From the NCBI GenBank assembly GCA_963844695.1, contig CAWJPL010000017.1, positions 1 to 64,000 of the forward strand: DNA of 64,000 nucleotides, in the 5' to 3' direction. This document shows, in pieces, positions 7,507-16,977 of this stretch (position 1 is its first letter; each line of letters begins with the position of its first letter). The notes beneath the pieces are model-generated. The model saw only the letters and a list, made by a program, of their open reading frames with translations, was not told the DNA's origin and made no database searches. A program made the translations under genes and the position numbers. The DNA comes from RYN-230 sp963844695 (GTDB taxonomy: Bacteria > Actinomycetota > Actinomycetes > Streptosporangiales > Streptosporangiaceae).

Positions 7507-8886
7507 CCCGGTCTCTTGCGTTGTGCGCCGGGGGAAGCCAACCGCGGCGGCCAGCGCACCCAGGACTGCGACGGCGAATATCACCCAGAACGCGGCGTGG
7601 AAAGCGTTCACCCCGGCCCGCGAGACGAGGACCGTCGACACGGCAGCCACGCCGATGGCGCCCCCGATCTCGCGCATGGTTTCGAGGAGCCCGGACGCCA
7701 GGCCGGTCATCGAGTCGGTGACGCCGGACAGCGCGCCGATCTGTGCGGCCGGAGCAGCCATTCCGCCGGCCACGCCCGCTAGGAGCAGCGCTGGGAGCAG
7801 GTCGGTCGCGAAGTCCCCTCCAGCCGGAATCCGCGTCAGCAGCAGTACGGAGATCGCGAGGAGCGATTGGGCCACGACGAGCAGGCGCCGCACGCCCACC
7901 ACCGCGACGAGCTTGCTTCCGGTGATCGCGGCTGCCACGAACGACGTGGCCGTGGTGGCCAGCCAGGCGACGCCCGTCTGCGTCGGCGAGTATCCGAGGA
8001 CCTGCTGCATCAGGAGTGAGCCGAGGAAGATGAAAGCGAAGAACGCTCCGAACGTGAAGAACGCTGACAGGTTCGCCGCCACCAGCGTGCGGTTGCGCAG
8101 CGACGAACCGGGCACCAGCGGTGACCGGGACCGCGCTTCGATCCGCACGAAAGCGGCCAGCAGCAGCACGGACGCGGCGAACAGTCCGAGCGTCGTCCCG
8201 GAAGCCCAGCCGTGGCTGGCGCCGTAGTTGAGCGCGTAGATCAGCAGGAGCAGGCTTGCGGTGACGGTGACCGCGCCAGCGACGTCGAAGCGTTCGCTCC
8301 TGCGCCGGGCGCCAGCGTCGGCGGGCAGGAAGACAGCCGCCATCGCGATGAGAAGGACGCCGATCGGAACGTTGATGCGGAAGACCCAGTGCCAGCCTGC
8401 ACCCTCGGTGAGCAGGCCACTTGCGAGTACCCCGACCGACCCCGAGACCCCGGTGACGGCGCCGTAGAGCCCGAGCGCGCGATTGCGCTCGGCGCCTTCC
8501 GCGAAGGTCACGGCGAGGATCGAGAGGGCGGCCGGCGGGATGAGCGCGGCCCCGAAGCCCTGCAGTGCCCGGGCGCCAATCAGGAGCTCGGCGGATCCCG
8601 CCACGCCCGCGAGCAGTGAGGCGGACGAGAATAGTGTCAGTCCCGTCAGTAGCATGCGGCGGCGCCCCAGAAGGTCGGCCATCCTGCCGCCGAGCAGCAG
8701 GAATCCGCCGAGCATGAGGCCGTACGCGATGATGATCCACTGCAAGGTGCTCTTCCCGATGCCGAGATCCTGCTGGATCGAGGGCAGCGCGACGTTCACG
8801 ACCGCAACATCGAGCACGACCATGAACTGCGCCGCGCACGCCAGGATGAGGACCATTTTCTTATTTGCGTGTGCCTTGATTCCCAT
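7447..8886 (-). CDS. DHA2-family (EmrB/QacA-type) MFS drug exporter, 14 TM
   Basis: A 479-residue integral membrane protein with the pattern of 14-span drug:proton antiporters. Motif D1 is near residue 25 (LDVAVVNVALPSIQ), motif A is GGRMADLLGRRRM, and motif C-like glycine-rich segments lie in TM5 (LGLYGAVTGVSGSVGVLASG). The ATG at 8886 has an AAAGGAA ribosome site. No regulator is adjacent. The substrate cannot be predicted from sequence. Confidence 0.9.
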   Translation of the reverse strand: MGIKAHANKKMVLILACAAQFMVVLDVAVVNVALPSIQQDLGIGKSTLQWIIIAYGLMLGGFLLLGGRMADLLGRRRMLLTGLTLFSSASLLAGVAGSAELLIGARALQGFGAALIPPAALSILAVTFAEGAERNRALGLYGAVTGVSGSVGVLASGLLTEGAGWHWVFRINVPIGVLLIAMAAVFLPADAGARRRSERFDVAGAVTVTASLLLLIYALNYGASHGWASGTTLGLFAASVLLLAAFVRIEARSRSPLVPGSSLRNRTLVAANLSAFFTFGAFFAFIFLGSLLMQQVLGYSPTQTGVAWLATTATSFVAAAITGSKLVAVVGVRRLLVVAQSLLAISVLLLTRIPAGGDFATDLLPALLLAGVAGGMAAPAAQIGALSGVTDSMTGLASGLLETMREIGGAIGVAAVSTVLVSRAGVNAFHAAFWVIFAVAVLGALAAAVGFPRRTTQETGPGPAPSAVSIATETDVRAG

Positions 8887-9024
8887 GATGAATTCCTTTT
8901 ACGTCTCCATGGTTCCGGTCCGCGTGCCGCCGGGGCTGGCGCCGCCACCCTGCGCGGGTGATGAGGTGCGCAGGGTGACGGCCGGTGACCCGGAAGGCGC
9001 CCGCCGACGTCGACGCAGCGGTAG

Positions 9025-9604
9025 CTAGGCGCCCCGGACGATCTCGTAGGTGAGGAAGGCGAGGCCGTCGCCGACGGTCCGGCTGTCGACCAGGCGGATC
9101 GGCTTCTTGCCGGTGGTCTCGCCGAAGAGGCGTTCGCCGGCCCCGAGCACGACCGGGAAGACGAACAGCCGCAGCTCATCAACGAGGTCGTGCTCGATCA
9201 GCGTGCGCCCGAGCTGATAACTGGCGTAGACGACGATGTCCCCGTCCAGCTCCTGCTTCAGCCTCGTTACCTCATCGACCACGTCGCCCTTCAGGACCGT
9301 CACGTTGGTCCATCTGGGGTCCTGCGAGGGTCGCGGACACGACGTACTTGGGCAGGCTGTTCAGCCGGTCTGCCCACTCGCCAGGCCGGGATGCCCACCG
9401 CGTGCCGAACCACTCGTCGCTGCGCCGGCCCAGCAGCAGGGCCTCGGTGCGCAGCGCCTCGTCGTACTCGACCTTGCCCCACTCTTCGAGGTCCTTGCCT
9501 CCGTCCTGGACGAACCAGCCGCCCAGCCTGAAGCCCTCCTCGCCGTCGGGGTCCTGGACCACTCCGTCGAGGGACACGTTCGTGCTGATGACGATCTTTC
9601 CCAT
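9025..9604 (-). pseudogene. RibD C-terminal/dihydrofolate reductase-like protein, one-base frameshift
   Basis: The 5' part (MGKIVISTNVSLDGVVQDPD to LPKYVVSATLA) and the 3' part (VTVLKGDVVDEVTRLKQELD to FLTYEIVRGA) form one RibD_C-type protein of about 190 residues, as in actinobacterial DHFR-family proteins. They are in different frames. Removing one G in the GGACCCC run near 9316-9324 restores DPRWTNVTVLKG. AGGGAGA precedes the ATG at 9604. The only visible defect is a one-base change in a G/C run, so a sequencing error is possible. It is divergent from the sigma gene at 9752. Confidence 0.8.
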
Positions 9605-9751
9605 GTCGGTTCTCCCTGTGCTGTGTTGTCGGCTACCACCCGGTGTAGACACCGCGGCGCCGGGAAAGTGGCGCCCGCCAACCGCCCCGTTCGGCCCCTG
9701 GCCGGTGTCCATACCGGTGAGTGCGACATGACGCGGGAAGGGGGTGACCCG

Positions 9752-10771
9752 ATGGTAGGGGAAGTGGCAGCCGACCTGATCTCAAGGGCGCGGGCCGGGG
9801 ACGGTGAGGCGTTCCGGGAGCTGACCGAGCCGCACCGCCGGGAGCTGCAGGTGCACTGCTACCGGATGCTCGGATCGCTGCAGGACGCCGAGGATGCGCT
9901 GCAGGACACGCTGCTGGCCGCCTGGCAAGGCTTCGGAGGGTTCGAGGGGCGCGCCTCGTTGCGTACCTGGCTCTACCGGATCGCCACCAACCGGTGCCTC
10001 AACGCGCGCCGGGCGGCCAGCCGGCGCCTGCCCAAGGAGTGGGACGTGCCCAATGTTGAACCGCCCGAGCCGACCCGGCTCGGCGAGGTCGTCTGGCTCG
10101 AGCCGTTCCCCGACGCCCTGCTCGAGGGGGCGATCGGCGTGCCGCTCGGCCCGGAGGCCCGCTACGAGCAGACCGAATCCATCTCCCTGGCCTTCGTGAC
10201 CGCGCTTCAGGTCCTGCCGCCCCGCCAGCTCGCCGTGCTCATCTTGCGCGACGTCCTCGGATTCCACGCCAGCGAGGTGGCCGGCATGCTGGACTCGACC
10301 GTCGAGTCGGTCAAGAGCGCCCTCAAGCGGGCGCACGCCAGCCTGCAGCGCCGATGGCCGACGGCCGGCGACCGCGAACCGCCGCCCGCCGCCGGCTCAC
10401 CCGCCGAGGACGCGCTCGTGGCGAAGTTCGTCAGCGCCTGGGAGTCCGCCGATCTCGGCGCGCTGGTGGCCCTGCTCACCGACGACGTCTTCATGTCGAT
10501 GCCGCCGATGCCCTTCGAATACGAGGGCCGGGACGTCGTGGCCCGCTTCTGCGCCCTCCTCTTCGGCGCGGGCCGCCGGACCGACCTCGTGCCGACCCGG
10601 GCCAACGGCCAGCCGGCGTTCGGGACCTACCTGCGCGCCCCCGGCGGCATCAGCCACGGGACCGGACTGTACGTCCTGACCCTGACCGGCGACCGGATCT
10701 GCGCCATGACCCGCTTCGAGAACAGCGTCCTCCCATCGTTCGGGCTACCGCGATCGCTCCCCAGCCGATAG
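9752..10771 (+). CDS. SigG-like ECF sigma factor with C-terminal SnoaL domain
   Basis: A 339-residue sigma factor. Sigma-2 is at about 10-80 (AFRELTEPHRRELQVHCYRM, DAEDALQDTLLAAW), sigma-4 is at about 140-190 (LPPRQLAVLILRDVLGFHA, VESVKSALKRAH), then an NTF2/SnoaL-like domain to the end. The architecture and WDVPNVEPPEPTRL linker are those of the SigG (RNA polymerase sigma-70 factor, TIGR02960) group. The start at 9752 was preferred over the ATG at 9728 because AAGGGGG lies at the right distance. No anti-sigma gene is adjacent, as usual for SnoaL-fused ECFs. Confidence 0.88.
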   Translation: MVGEVAADLISRARAGDGEAFRELTEPHRRELQVHCYRMLGSLQDAEDALQDTLLAAWQGFGGFEGRASLRTWLYRIATNRCLNARRAASRRLPKEWDVPNVEPPEPTRLGEVVWLEPFPDALLEGAIGVPLGPEARYEQTESISLAFVTALQVLPPRQLAVLILRDVLGFHASEVAGMLDSTVESVKSALKRAHASLQRRWPTAGDREPPPAAGSPAEDALVAKFVSAWESADLGALVALLTDDVFMSMPPMPFEYEGRDVVARFCALLFGAGRRTDLVPTRANGQPAFGTYLRAPGGISHGTGLYVLTLTGDRICAMTRFENSVLPSFGLPRSLPSR

Positions 10772-10838
10772 CCGGCTGACCGGCTGACCCGCTGGTGACG
10801 AACTCCGGCCGCCTAACCTCGGGCAGCGCCGCCTTGCC

Positions 10839-12440
10839 TCAGGGGCAGACGGTGCCGTTGCGCGGGACGGCCAGGTCCACCAGGTACCGGTTCACCAAGC
10901 CGTCCACGCACGAGCTGCCCATCATGTACGCGGTATGCCCGTTGCCGTCCCACCCCAGCAGCACCCCGGACTTCAGGTCCCCGGCCAGGGCCTGGGCCCA
11001 GCGGTACGGCGTGGCCGGGTCCCGCTTGTTCCCGATGACCAGGATCGGCGGCGCGCCCGCGGCCCGGATCGACGGCAGCGGGTCTGAGCGGACGGGCCAG
11101 TAGGCGCACGGCAGGCTGCCCCACATGATCGACGCCCCGAAGGCCGGCGCGGCCACCGCGGCGGCCGCGGCCGCGGCGCGCCACCGGGAAAGGCCAGACG
11201 GCCCCCGCCCCGAAGGCCACGGCCGGTCCAGGCATTCCACCGCCATGTTCGCGTCGGCGAGGTTCGTGTACTGGCCGGTGGCGTTCCGCTCCCAGAGGGC
11301 GTTGGCCAGTTCGACCAGCACGGTCGCGTCGCCGCCGAACGCGGACGTCAGCGCCTCGCGCAGCGTCGGCCAGTAGGCCTGGCTGTACAGCGCGGCCGCG
11401 ATGCCGTTCAGCACCAGGGCCCCGTCCGCGCGCTGGTTACTCAGGTTGTTGATCAGCGGATCCGCCGTGGCCCGGCTGACCAGGGCCTGGATCCGGGCCA
11501 CACCCGCCGCCACGGAGCCGCGCCCCACGGGGCAGCCGGCCCGCGCGACGCAGTCCGCCACGAACGCGCGCAGCGCGACCTCGAAGCCCTGCCCCTGCAC
11601 GATATTCATCCGCAACGAGGAGCTCGCGGGGTCGATCGCCCCGTCCAGGACCAGGGCCCGGACATGCGAGGGAAAGAGCTGCGCGTACCAGGTGCCCAGG
11701 TAGGTGCCGTAGGACTTGCCGAGATAGGTCAGCTTCGCATCGCCGAGGGCGGCGCGCAGGACGTCCATGTCCCGGGCCGCGTTGGGTGTGCCCACCCACG
11801 GCAGCAGGGCTCCGGACTCGCGCTCGCAGCCCCGGGCGAACCGCTTCGCCTCGGCGACGACCGGACCGAGGTGGCTGGCCCCGGTCAGGTTTTCGTTAGT
11901 GGAAAAGTACGTGTCGAGCTGGGCGCCGGTCAGGCACCTGATGGCGGGCTGGCTCGCGCCCACCCCGCGCGGGTCGAAGCCGACGATGTCGAACCGGGCC
12001 CGGACCGGGGCGGCGATCTCGCTGCGGGCCTGCAGCGCGTAGCTGATCCCGGAGCCGCCGGGGCCGCCTGGGTTGACGACGAGGGAGCCGATCCGCTGGG
12101 CCGGGTCGGTGGTGGCCAGCCGGATCACCGGCAGCGAGAACCGCCGCCAGGCGGGCCGGCGGTAGTCGAACGGGACGAGCAGCCGGGCGCACTGGAACCC
12201 CTGGTTGCAGGCCTGCCAGTGCAGCTTCTGGGCGTAGAAGCCGGCCAGCGTGGTCGGCGGCGGGCCGGGCGGCTCGGCGATCGGCGCGCTGGCCGGCGGG
12301 CGGGGCGCCGCGCTGGAGGCGGATGCGCGGGCGGCCGCGTGCCCGGTGCCGCTGGTGCTGCACGCGGCCAGGACGACGGCGGACAGCGCGCCGGTCAGCG
12401 CCAGTGCGCAACGGCGCCTTCGCCGGATCAGGAAAGCCAC
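10839..12440 (-). CDS. secreted lipoprotein alpha/beta-hydrolase, TAP-type tripeptidyl aminopeptidase
   Basis: 533 residues. The signal peptide ends in a lipobox (VVLAAC, Cys about 26), then a Ser/Ala/Pro linker and an alpha/beta-hydrolase fold. The oxyanion region is NPGGPGGSG, the nucleophile elbow GKSYGTYLG, the catalytic Asp region NKRDPATPY and the His region GNGHTAYM in the C-terminal TAP-like domain. This is the SlpD/SlpE family, which removes N-terminal peptides outside the cell. The same gene type lies near holB and topA in streptomycetes, so the location is probably ancestral. It starts 10 bases after the ricT stop and is likely co-transcribed. Confidence 0.88.
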   Translation of the reverse strand: MAFLIRRRRRCALALTGALSAVVLAACSTSGTGHAAARASASSAAPRPPASAPIAEPPGPPPTTLAGFYAQKLHWQACNQGFQCARLLVPFDYRRPAWRRFSLPVIRLATTDPAQRIGSLVVNPGGPGGSGISYALQARSEIAAPVRARFDIVGFDPRGVGASQPAIRCLTGAQLDTYFSTNENLTGASHLGPVVAEAKRFARGCERESGALLPWVGTPNAARDMDVLRAALGDAKLTYLGKSYGTYLGTWYAQLFPSHVRALVLDGAIDPASSSLRMNIVQGQGFEVALRAFVADCVARAGCPVGRGSVAAGVARIQALVSRATADPLINNLSNQRADGALVLNGIAAALYSQAYWPTLREALTSAFGGDATVLVELANALWERNATGQYTNLADANMAVECLDRPWPSGRGPSGLSRWRAAAAAAAVAAPAFGASIMWGSLPCAYWPVRSDPLPSIRAAGAPPILVIGNKRDPATPYRWAQALAGDLKSGVLLGWDGNGHTAYMMGSSCVDGLVNRYLVDLAVPRNGTVCP

Positions 12441-12449
12441 GGGGCGACG

Positions 12450-13298
12450 CTACTCCGCGGGGGTCGCGGCCGCCTGGTCACCGTACTTAGCCTCGTAGGC
12501 CTGGCGGGACCCGCAGACGCTGGCCTTCGGGCAGGCGCACTTGCTGCCGTCCCGGGCCAGTTTCACCACGATCTTGTCGCCCGGCACGCTGTGGCCGGTG
12601 ACCACGCCGGGACCCTCGGGGGTCTCGACCGAGGAGCCGATGCTCGGGGCGTCCTTGCGGAAGTCCTGGTAGAGCGGGTGCTCGTACTTCAGGCAGCACA
12701 TCAGGCGGCCGCAGGCCCCGGCGATCCGCAGCGGGTTGACCGGGAGTTCCTGGTCCTTGGCCATCCGGACCGACACCGGCTCGAAGTCCTTCAGGAACGT
12801 GGAGCAGCACAGGTCACGGCCGCACGGCCCGATGCCGCCCTGGAGCCGCGCCTCGTCCCGCGGGCCGATCTGGCGCAGTTCCACCCGGCCGCGCAGCTTG
12901 GCGGCCAGGTCGCGGACCAGGGCCCGGAAGTCGACCCGGCCCGGCGCGCTGAAGTAGATCGTGTACACGTTGGGGTCGTTGACGTAGTCCACCCCGATGA
13001 TCTTCATGGGCAGGCCGTGCTCGCGGGCCAGCCGGCGGGCGGCCACCCGGGCCTCGGCACGGCGGCCCCGGTTGGCCTCGTCCCGGGACAGGTGGTCGTC
13101 GGTGGCCAGCCCGGCGCACAGCGGCAGCCCGTCCACGTCGTCGTCCACCCACTGCGGGGCCCAGATGACGTCGGCCACCTCGGGGCCGCCGTCGGTGGGC
13201 ACGAGGACCTTGTCGCCGACCCGGGGCGTGAGCGACCCGGGGTCCAGGTAGTAGAGCCGTCCGTATCGTTCGAAACTGACGGCCATCATCATGCCCAT
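12450..13298 (-). CDS. ricT: PSP1-domain protein RicT/YaaT
   Basis: 282 residues of the PSP1 family: MAVSFERYGRLYYLDPG at the N-terminus, then RMAKDQELPVNPLRIAGACG and LMCCLKYEHP. Cysteine pairs (CGRDLCC, ACGRLMCC) match those that ligate iron-sulfur clusters in the RicAFT complex of Bacillus. That complex affects RNase Y-dependent RNA processing; the actinobacterial role is not settled. Several closely spaced ATGs (MGMMMA) leave the start uncertain by up to five residues. Confidence 0.88.
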   Translation of the reverse strand: MGMMMAVSFERYGRLYYLDPGSLTPRVGDKVLVPTDGGPEVADVIWAPQWVDDDVDGLPLCAGLATDDHLSRDEANRGRRAEARVAARRLAREHGLPMKIIGVDYVNDPNVYTIYFSAPGRVDFRALVRDLAAKLRGRVELRQIGPRDEARLQGGIGPCGRDLCCSTFLKDFEPVSVRMAKDQELPVNPLRIAGACGRLMCCLKYEHPLYQDFRKDAPSIGSSVETPEGPGVVTGHSVPGDKIVVKLARDGSKCACPKASVCGSRQAYEAKYGDQAAATPAE

Positions 13299-13374
13299 CG
13301 CCTCAGGTTACGGGGAGATCACGCGATCCGCTCCCCCGGGGCGGCCGTTTTGCGCGGATTACGAGCTCGGGGGG

Positions 13375-13848
13375 TCAGGCGGGAACGGTGTCGGTGCACT
13401 GGCACTGGACCAGCGCGGGCGGCAGGATCCGGGCCAGCACCTCCCGGTGCACGGACGCGGCCTCGGCATGCCGCCGCAGGCCATCCGGGGTAAGGAGGAC
13501 GTAGATGCCGCGCCGGTCCTCGCCGCACAGGCAGCGCTCGACCAGGCCGTGCTTGACCAGCCGGTCGATCAGGCGGGACAGGGCGCTCTGGCTGAGGTGC
13601 ACGGCGTCGGCTAGTTCCTGAGCCCGGAACTTGTGCTCCGGGCTCTCGGACAGCCGGTCCAGTACCTCGAACTCGCTCACACCCAGACCCAGGTGGGCGA
13701 GTTCGTGGTCCAGCGCGGCGTTGGCGGCCGCATGGCTCGCGGTGATAGCCCGCCAGGTGGCTACCACCTGGTCAGCGGCCAGCGCGGGCGGCCGCTCGTC
13801 CGGTGCCGCGCGGCCTGCCGGTGCCTCCGGACGATCCTGGGACTGCAT
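13375..13848 (-). CDS. MarR-family regulator
   Basis: A winged helix-turn-helix protein of about 157 residues: LGVSEFEVLDRLSESPEHKF, AQELADAVHLSQSALSRLI and wing DRRGIYVLLTPDGLR. The C-terminus contains CQC. Starts at 13848 (ATG) or 13857 (GTG) keep the operator at 13884-13916 outside the gene; a longer frame to 13947 would run through it. It is divergent from the MFS pump at 13946, which it very likely represses. Confidence 0.88.
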   Translation of the reverse strand: MQSQDRPEAPAGRAAPDERPPALAADQVVATWRAITASHAAANAALDHELAHLGLGVSEFEVLDRLSESPEHKFRAQELADAVHLSQSALSRLIDRLVKHGLVERCLCGEDRRGIYVLLTPDGLRRHAEAASVHREVLARILPPALVQCQCTDTVPA

Positions 13849-13883
13849 CACACTCACGAGCGCATGGTAGCGCGGAACCAGGT

Positions 13884-13916
13884 TAGATGCAACTGCATTA
13901 ATTGCGTTTGCATCTA
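13884..13916. promoter_or_regulatory. palindromic operator between marR and the MFS pump
   Basis: A 33-base palindrome with outer arms TAGATGCAA / TTGCATCTA that match perfectly, and a near-symmetric inner part around TTAA. It lies in the divergent promoter region and has the size expected for a MarR dimer. Confidence 0.85.
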
Positions 13917-13945
13917 GTGCACGTACATGCATATTGTCTGGGGTC

Positions 13946-15658
13946 ATGGAGTCAATCAGCCGCGCTCAGGCGGCATCTCCCTCCCAGTCCCTTCGTCCCC
14001 GGTCAGCCCAGGGTTCCCGGGCGTCCGCCCCCCGGCCGCCGGCGCCGCCCGAGCGGGCCGGCGCCCAGCGGTGGAGCCCGCAGCTGTGGGCCATCCTGAT
14101 CGTGCTCTGCATGGCCCTGTTCCTCGACGCGCTCGACGTGTCGATGGTGGGCGTGGCGCTGCCCGCCATCCGCGCCGACCTCGGGCTGTCCACGTCGTCG
14201 CTGCAGTGGGTGATCAGCGGCTACGTACTCGGCTACGGCGGCTTGCTGCTGCTCGGCGGCCGGGCCGCTGACCTGCTGGGCCGGCGGCGCGTCTTCCTGG
14301 CCGCTCTCGCCTTGTTCGCGGTGGCCTCGCTGTTCGGCGGGCTGGTCAGCAGCGTCGGCCTGCTGATCACCGCCCGGTTCGTCAAGGGCATCGCGGCGGC
14401 CTTCACCGCCCCGGCCGGACTGTCCCTGCTCACCACCACGTTCCACGAAGGCCCGATGCGCACCCGGGCCATCAGCGTGTACTCCGCCTTCGGGGCGAGC
14501 GGGTTCTCGCTCGGCCTGGTGCTGTCCGGCCTGCTCACCGAGGTGAGCTGGCGGCTGACGCTGCTGGTGCCGGCGCCGGTGGCGCTCATCACGCTGATCG
14601 CCGCGATCCGGTTCATCCCGCGCGCCCCCGCCTCGCGGGAGCCGCGCGGCAGCCGCCGGTTCGACATCCCCGGGGCGGCGACCGTGACCGGCGCGATGCT
14701 CCTGCTGGTCTACACCGTCGTCTCGGCTCAGCAGGCCGGCTGGGCGTCGGCCCGCACCGTAGGCTCGTTCGCGGTGGTCGCCGTCCTCCTCGCCTCCTTC
14801 GTGGTGATCGAGCGCCGCAGCGTGGACCCGCTGGTGCCGCTGGGGATCTTCCGTTCCGGGCCGCTGACCCGGGCGAACATCGGTGCGATGACGCTGTTCG
14901 GCTCGTACGTCTCGTTCCAGTTCCTGGTCACCCAGTACCTGCAGACCCTGGCCTCCTGGTCCGCGATCGCCACCGCGCTCGCGTTCCTCCCGGCCGGCGT
15001 GATGGTGGCGGTGCTGTCCACCCGGATGAGCGCGATCATCGGGCGGTTCGGGACCACCCGGGTCTCGGTGCTCGCGTTCGCCAGCCTGGTGGCCGGCTAC
15101 GCGGTGTTCCTCCGGGTCGGCGTCCAGCCCGACTATCCCTCGGTGATCCTGCCGGCGGTCATCCTGATCGGCGTCGCGTTCGGCCTGGGCTTCTCCGCGC
15201 TCAGCCTGGCCGCGACCGACGGTGTCGCCGACGCGGAGCAGGGCCTCGCGGCCAGCCTGTTCCAGACCTCGTTCCAGGTCGGCGGGGCGATCGTGCTCGC
15301 CGTCGTGACGGCGGTGGTGGACGCCGGGGGCGCCAGCCACATCACCTCGGCCCAGGCGACGCTGGGTGCCTACCGGCCCGCGCTGGCCGTGATCACGCTG
15401 GTCTCGGCGCTGGGCGCGGTGGCCGCGATCAGCGGGTTGCGACTCCGCCCGCCGCCAGGCGCGGCCGGCTCCGTCCCGGTTCCGGCGCGCGTTCCGGCCG
15501 TGATCGTCGAGGCCGGGGCCGTCGCTGACGTGGATGCGGCGCTCGCCGGGACGGCCCCCGCTGCAGCCACCGGGGCGGCGCTGGACCTGGAGTCCGACCT
15601 CGTCACCGGCACGGCCCGTGAGGTGGAGGAGGACTGCGCCACCCCTCTCTGCCTCTGA
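13946..15658 (+). CDS. DHA2-family MFS drug exporter, 14 TM
   Basis: 570 residues. A Pro/Arg-rich cytosolic N-terminus precedes TM1 (LWAILIVLCMALFLDALDVS). Motif D1 LDALDVSMVGVALP and motif A GGRAADLLGRRRV are clear, with 14 hydrophobic spans. After the last span there is an Ala/Val-rich tail of about 60 residues, unusual for the family. ATG at 13946 was preferred over TTG at 13934. Divergent from marR and sharing its operator, so likely induced by a ligand of that regulator. Confidence 0.9.
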   Translation: MESISRAQAASPSQSLRPRSAQGSRASAPRPPAPPERAGAQRWSPQLWAILIVLCMALFLDALDVSMVGVALPAIRADLGLSTSSLQWVISGYVLGYGGLLLLGGRAADLLGRRRVFLAALALFAVASLFGGLVSSVGLLITARFVKGIAAAFTAPAGLSLLTTTFHEGPMRTRAISVYSAFGASGFSLGLVLSGLLTEVSWRLTLLVPAPVALITLIAAIRFIPRAPASREPRGSRRFDIPGAATVTGAMLLLVYTVVSAQQAGWASARTVGSFAVVAVLLASFVVIERRSVDPLVPLGIFRSGPLTRANIGAMTLFGSYVSFQFLVTQYLQTLASWSAIATALAFLPAGVMVAVLSTRMSAIIGRFGTTRVSVLAFASLVAGYAVFLRVGVQPDYPSVILPAVILIGVAFGLGFSALSLAATDGVADAEQGLAASLFQTSFQVGGAIVLAVVTAVVDAGGASHITSAQATLGAYRPALAVITLVSALGAVAAISGLRLRPPPGAAGSVPVPARVPAVIVEAGAVADVDAALAGTAPAAATGAALDLESDLVTGTAREVEEDCATPLCL

Positions 15659-15695
15659 CCCTTTGAGGCCTCTGACCTTTGGGTCCCAGGCGTGC

Positions 15696-15729
15696 GCTGC
15701 CCAGCCCGGCATGGTGCGGGCTGGGCAGC
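15696..15729. terminator. strong hairpin after the MFS gene
   Basis: Perfect 13-bp stem gctgcccagcccg / cgggctgggcagc with an 8-base loop, 40 bases past the pump stop. It also faces the convergent anti-sigma gene ending at 15785, so it may act in both directions. Confidence 0.8.
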
Positions 15730-15784
15730 GAACGCTAGGCAACTGGGGGAATTGCGTTGCAGAGTCGCTGCGACTGGGCCGGCG

Positions 15785-16977
15785 TCACCAGGTCTCACCG
15801 ATGATGGCTCCAGTGGACGGATGCAGCGGTACCAGCCGTCCGTGCGCAATCCAGCCGTTGAAGCCGTGGTCACCCGCGGCCGGGATCACGGGGCCTCCGT
15901 TGAGCAGCCAGAAGCGGCCCGAGCTATCGGGACTGAGATTCCAGAGGTAGGTGTGCCCGGTTGCGTCCCGGGGTAGAGAACCCGCTGCTGTCTGTGGCTG
16001 CCGACCGAGATCCGGACCACCGAGAGATACGAGGGGACCGTGGTCCGTGTCCGCCCCGTCAGTACGAGCGCGGTCAGCGTGGCACCGTCCCGGCTGATCA
16101 CGGCGCAGGCGAGGTACGGGTACCGGGGCGACTGGCTAAGCAGGAGCCGCCCGCTGTTCAGCCTCCCCCGGCCGGGCCCGGATAGAGGGCCCAGACCTCG
16201 GCGTCGCGCCGCTGATGACGCATCCCCGGGGCATCGCAGGCCTGGCTGCCCAACGCCGCCGCGTGGGCGCACCACTGTCCGCTGAACACCAGTTCCTGCC
16301 CGCTAGCCGTCCAGGACAGGCTGTTGATGCTGAACGCTCTGGTCCAGGCCCGCCATTCCCCCCTGCCACACGGTCCGCACTCCGGTCCGTAGGTCGATAA
16401 CCATGATCTTGTCAGGGCGCCCCGGACCTGAGGTGACCGCGACCGCGAGCCGCGACCCGTCCGGCGATGCCGCCATGGCATCGCTCAGGACATTGGCCAG
16501 TATGCCGCCCTTGACCGGGGAGAATCCGATCGCCTTGCCTGATCCCGTTAGGCGGAATCGGTAAATGATCTCCTTGTGGCGGGTCAGGAATCCGACGAAG
16601 AACGTCTGGTGGTCCGCACTCGCCGTCTGGGATATGCCCTGCCCTGCAGCCCCATAAGGATTGGGGATAGTGGCGGTGATCATGCCAGTAGCTGTCGCGC
16701 GCACGATGGTTGTACCCCGGGAGTCCATGGAGACGTAATAGCGCGGAGGTGCGGGGACGCCCGCCACCGGCGGCTCCGACGCCCGGCCGGACAGAATGGC
16801 CACCAGCCCGACGACCAGGGCGATACCCGCGGCCGCAGCCAGCGGCGCGATCCAGGGCAGCCAGCCACGGCGCCCAGGCCGACGCCGGGGGATGGTAAGC
16901 GGCCGGAGGGTGTCCGCGGGGACGGCGCGGGCCGCGGCGGCCAGCGCGTCGGTCAGCCGGTCCTCTGTGCTCGTCAC
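15785..16977 (-). pseudogene. anti-sigma-type membrane protein with beta-propeller-like exterior, frameshifted three times
   Basis: Starts GTG at 16977, overlapping the sigma stop as GTGA. A short cytosolic part (residues about 1-45) is followed by one TM helix (WIAPLAAAAGIALVVGLVAI) and an extracellular part with WD40-like phrases (SPDGSRLAVAV, DGATLTALVL, YLWNLSPDSSGRF) ending at 15785. Frames must change near 16360 (run of six C on plus), 16169 (five C) and 15970. All three sit in or beside G/C runs, so sequencing error is plausible. The arrangement is typical of SigE-like ECF loci, where such proteins hold the sigma factor at the membrane. Confidence 0.75.

Noticed and set aside
9236..9751. 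Long N-terminal extension of the SigG-like gene
   Set aside because: Upstream part is antisense to the RibD-like gene; a good ribosome site supports the start at 9752.
11664..13493. Plus-strand open frame of 609 codons across the peptidase and ricT
   Set aside because: Shadow spanning two real minus-strand genes.
14003..15742. Minus-strand open frame of 579 codons opposite the MFS pump
   Set aside because: Shadow: the plus strand encodes a clear 14-span transporter.
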